NCBI GenBank assembly: GCA_045647345.1 | Contig: JAZRMG010000034.1 | Span: forward strand, 1-6,567 | DNA: 6,567 nucleotides | Direction of reading: 5' to 3' | DNA from: UBA1189 sp045647345 | GTDB taxonomy: Bacteria; Bacteroidota; Bacteroidia; Bacteroidales; Bacteroidaceae | The notes under the pieces: model-generated | Databases searched by the model: none | What the model was told of the DNA's origin: nothing | Seen by the model: the letters and a program-made list of their open reading frames with translations, nothing else | In this document: piece after piece, positions 5,142-6,567 of the stretch | Numbering within the stretch: position 1 is the first letter of the stretch | Layout: each line of letters begins with the position of its first letter | Translations under genes and position numbers: made by a program

Positions 5142-6449
5142 ATGAAAGTATTAATGTTCGGTTGGGAGTTTCCTCCTAAGATATATGGAGGTCTCGCAGT
5201 TGCCAGTTATGGTATAACGAAGGGATTAAGCCTTCAGGGCGATGTGGAAACTACCTTCTGTTTGCCCAAGCCAACGGGTGAGGAGGAGAAATTCCTGAAA
5301 ATTATAAACATGAGTCAGGTGCCTGTCGTATGGCGCGATGTCAATTACGACTGGATCAAGGATAGATTCGTAGGCCACACAGCAGAGGACTACTACCGCT
5401 TCCGCGATCATCTCTATGCTGATTTTAATTATCTGCAGGGACTTGACGACTTGGGTTGCATACAGTTTGCCGGTGGTTATCCCAGCAATCTGCATGACGA
5501 GATCAACAACTTCAGCATCATCGCCGGTGTGTTGGCTCGTAGTGAGGAGTTTGACATGATCCACGCACACGACTGGCTGACATATCCCGCAGGTGTTCAC
5601 GCCAAGATGGTAAGTGGTAAACCCCTGTGTATCCACGTGCATGCTACCGACTTCGACCGCTCACGCGGTAAGGTCAACCCCACAGTGTACAGCATTGAGA
5701 AGAACGGTATGGACCATGCTGATTGTATCATGTGCGTATCAGAGCATACTCGTCAGACCGTGATCCATCAGTATCACCAAGACCCACGCAAGTGTGTGGC
5801 TATGCATAATGCCGTATATCCTCTCAGTCAGGAATTGGTAGATATCGTACCCAATAAGAACCCTAACGAAAAGGTAGTTACCTATTTGGGACGTATCACC
5901 ATGCAGAAGGGCCCCGAATACTTTGTAGAGGCTGCAGCTAAGGTGCTTCAGCGCACTCGCAACATCCGTTTCTGTATGGCCGGTAGCGGTGATATGATGA
6001 ATGCTATGATCCAATTGGCTGCCGAGCGCGGTATTGCCGATCGTTTCCATTTCCCCGGATTCCAGAAAGGCCGTCAAGTATATGAGGCTTACAAGAATTC
6101 CGATGTGTTTGTGATGCCATCGGTGTCTGAACCTTTTGGTATTGCACCATTGGAGGCTATGCAGTGCGGTTGCCCCTCCATCATTTCTAAACAATCAGGT
6201 TGTGGCGAGATCTTGGACAATGTAATCAAGGTCGACTACTGGGACATCGACGCTTTGGCAGACGCTATGTATAGCGTATGTACAAACGATGCCCTGTATA
6301 ATTACCTCTCTGAGGAGGGTGTCAAGGAGGTGGATCGTATCACATGGGAGAAGGTTGGCTTGCGCATACGTGAGTGCTATAACCAGCTTTGTGGCCGTGG
6401 TTATTTCAATAATGACGACTACCTTGATGCTGTAAAACATATAAAGTAG
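5142..6449 (+). CDS. GT-B glycosyltransferase of glycogen-synthase type (GT4/GT5-like)
   Basis: A 435-residue cytoplasmic retaining glycosyltransferase, probably building the alpha-1,4-glucan chain of glycogen. The N-terminal Rossmann domain begins MKVLMFGWEFPPKIYGGLA, whose YGGLA (15-19) corresponds to the nucleotide-sugar-binding K-x-GGL loop of glycogen synthases. It continues with MIHAHDWLTYPAG (139-151) and IHVHATDFDRSRG (164-176). The C-terminal domain has YLGRITMQKGPEYF (248-261), AGSGDM (280-285) and SEPFGIAPLEAM (329-340), in which E330 and E338 form the EX7E pair of the family. The protein is shorter than canonical bacterial GlgA (about 480 residues), and the loop is IYGG rather than KTGG, so the donor (UDP- or ADP-glucose) cannot be read from sequence and I give no gene symbol. 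Position between a debranching enzyme and a GH57 amylase supports a glycogen role. Translation is set by a strong Shine-Dalgarno site. An alternative is a GT4 enzyme acting on another glucan or glycoconjugate. Confidence 0.88.
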   Translation: MKVLMFGWEFPPKIYGGLAVASYGITKGLSLQGDVETTFCLPKPTGEEEKFLKIINMSQVPVVWRDVNYDWIKDRFVGHTAEDYYRFRDHLYADFNYLQGLDDLGCIQFAGGYPSNLHDEINNFSIIAGVLARSEEFDMIHAHDWLTYPAGVHAKMVSGKPLCIHVHATDFDRSRGKVNPTVYSIEKNGMDHADCIMCVSEHTRQTVIHQYHQDPRKCVAMHNAVYPLSQELVDIVPNKNPNEKVVTYLGRITMQKGPEYFVEAAAKVLQRTRNIRFCMAGSGDMMNAMIQLAAERGIADRFHFPGFQKGRQVYEAYKNSDVFVMPSVSEPFGIAPLEAMQCGCPSIISKQSGCGEILDNVIKVDYWDIDALADAMYSVCTNDALYNYLSEEGVKEVDRITWEKVGLRIRECYNQLCGRGYFNNDDYLDAVKHIK

Positions 6450-6505
6450 AATAAGAGGCGGTTACGCTGAAAATAAAAGAATTCAAAAGATTAAATATTC
6501 AAGTT

Positions 6506-6567
6506 ATGAAAACCATATGTCTTTATTTTGAGATACATCAGATTGTTCATCTGAGACGGTACCGCTT
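6506..6567 (+). CDS. GH57 family alpha-amylase, N-terminal fragment
   Basis: Only 20 codons are visible before the right edge. The product begins MKTICLYFEIHQIVHL and continues with basic residues RRYR. This matches my recollection of the N-terminus of GH57 glycoside hydrolases encoded in Bacteroidales glycogen clusters, where the EIHQ (9-12) segment occupies the place of the family's first conserved region (HxHQP in thermophile enzymes). The expected role is hydrolysis or transglycosylation of intracellular alpha-1,4-glucan. The start lies 56 nt after the glycosyltransferase stop; the gap is AT-rich and shows no Shine-Dalgarno site, clear promoter or terminator, so co-transcription with the two genes upstream is likely. 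Catalytic residues lie outside the window. The call rests on a short match and on gene context. Confidence 0.75.
   Translation, partial: MKTICLYFEIHQIVHLRRYR

Noticed and set aside
5739..6194. Minus-strand open frame of 151 codons inside the glycosyltransferase gene
   Set aside because: It is antisense to the conserved C-terminal GT-B domain and has no independent support.
1..6567. A hidden novel system such as a defence island, CRISPR array, phage or toxin-antitoxin pair
   Set aside because: I read both strands and found core metabolic and RNA-modification genes with short gaps, no spaced direct repeats, no transposase or integrase motifs and no paired small toxin/antitoxin frames.

Overview
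The window looks like a piece of a Bacteroidales chromosome, most likely Prevotella or a close relative. Three things support this. Candidate promoters match the Bacteroidetes -7 consensus TAnnTTTG, at 836-843 (minus strand), 992-999 and 3142-3149. Most genes have AT-rich leaders without a Shine-Dalgarno sequence. The protein set is also typical: pyruvate formate-lyase plus a glycogen/alpha-glucan cluster of debranching enzyme, glycosyltransferase and GH57 amylase. The genus-level call is recognition, not a computed placement.

Layout. (1) Positions 1-770, minus strand: N-terminal third of pyruvate formate-lyase (pflB), running off the left edge. (2) Positions 771-1038: divergent intergenic region with a pflB promoter, a perfect 17-bp palindrome near -41 of that promoter, and a -7 element for the rightward genes. 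(3) Positions 1039-2994, plus strand: a compact three-gene unit of rsmG (16S rRNA m7G methyltransferase), a glyoxalase-II-like metallo-beta-lactamase hydrolase and trmO (tRNA t6A37 N6-methyltransferase), with gaps of 5 and 1 nt. (4) Positions 2995-3180: intergenic region with weak inverted repeats, an A-tract/T-tract block and a good Bacteroidetes promoter. (5) Positions 3181-6567, plus strand: a glycogen metabolism operon of an archaeal/bacterial-type debranching enzyme, a GT-B glycosyltransferase of glycogen-synthase type preceded by an unusually strong AGGAGG site, and the first 20 codons of a GH57 alpha-amylase cut by the right edge.

How they fit together: the right half handles storage or turnover of alpha-glucan, and pflB handles anaerobic pyruvate cleavage to acetyl-CoA and formate, as expected for a saccharolytic anaerobe. 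The middle unit holds two RNA-modifying enzymes that act on the decoding apparatus, with a small hydrolase between them. I found no tRNA, rRNA, CRISPR array, insertion sequence, phage gene or defence system. The coding content is ordinary core genome. The points most worth following up are the pflB upstream palindrome, the strong Shine-Dalgarno site inside the glycogen operon, and motif variants in the debranching enzyme.
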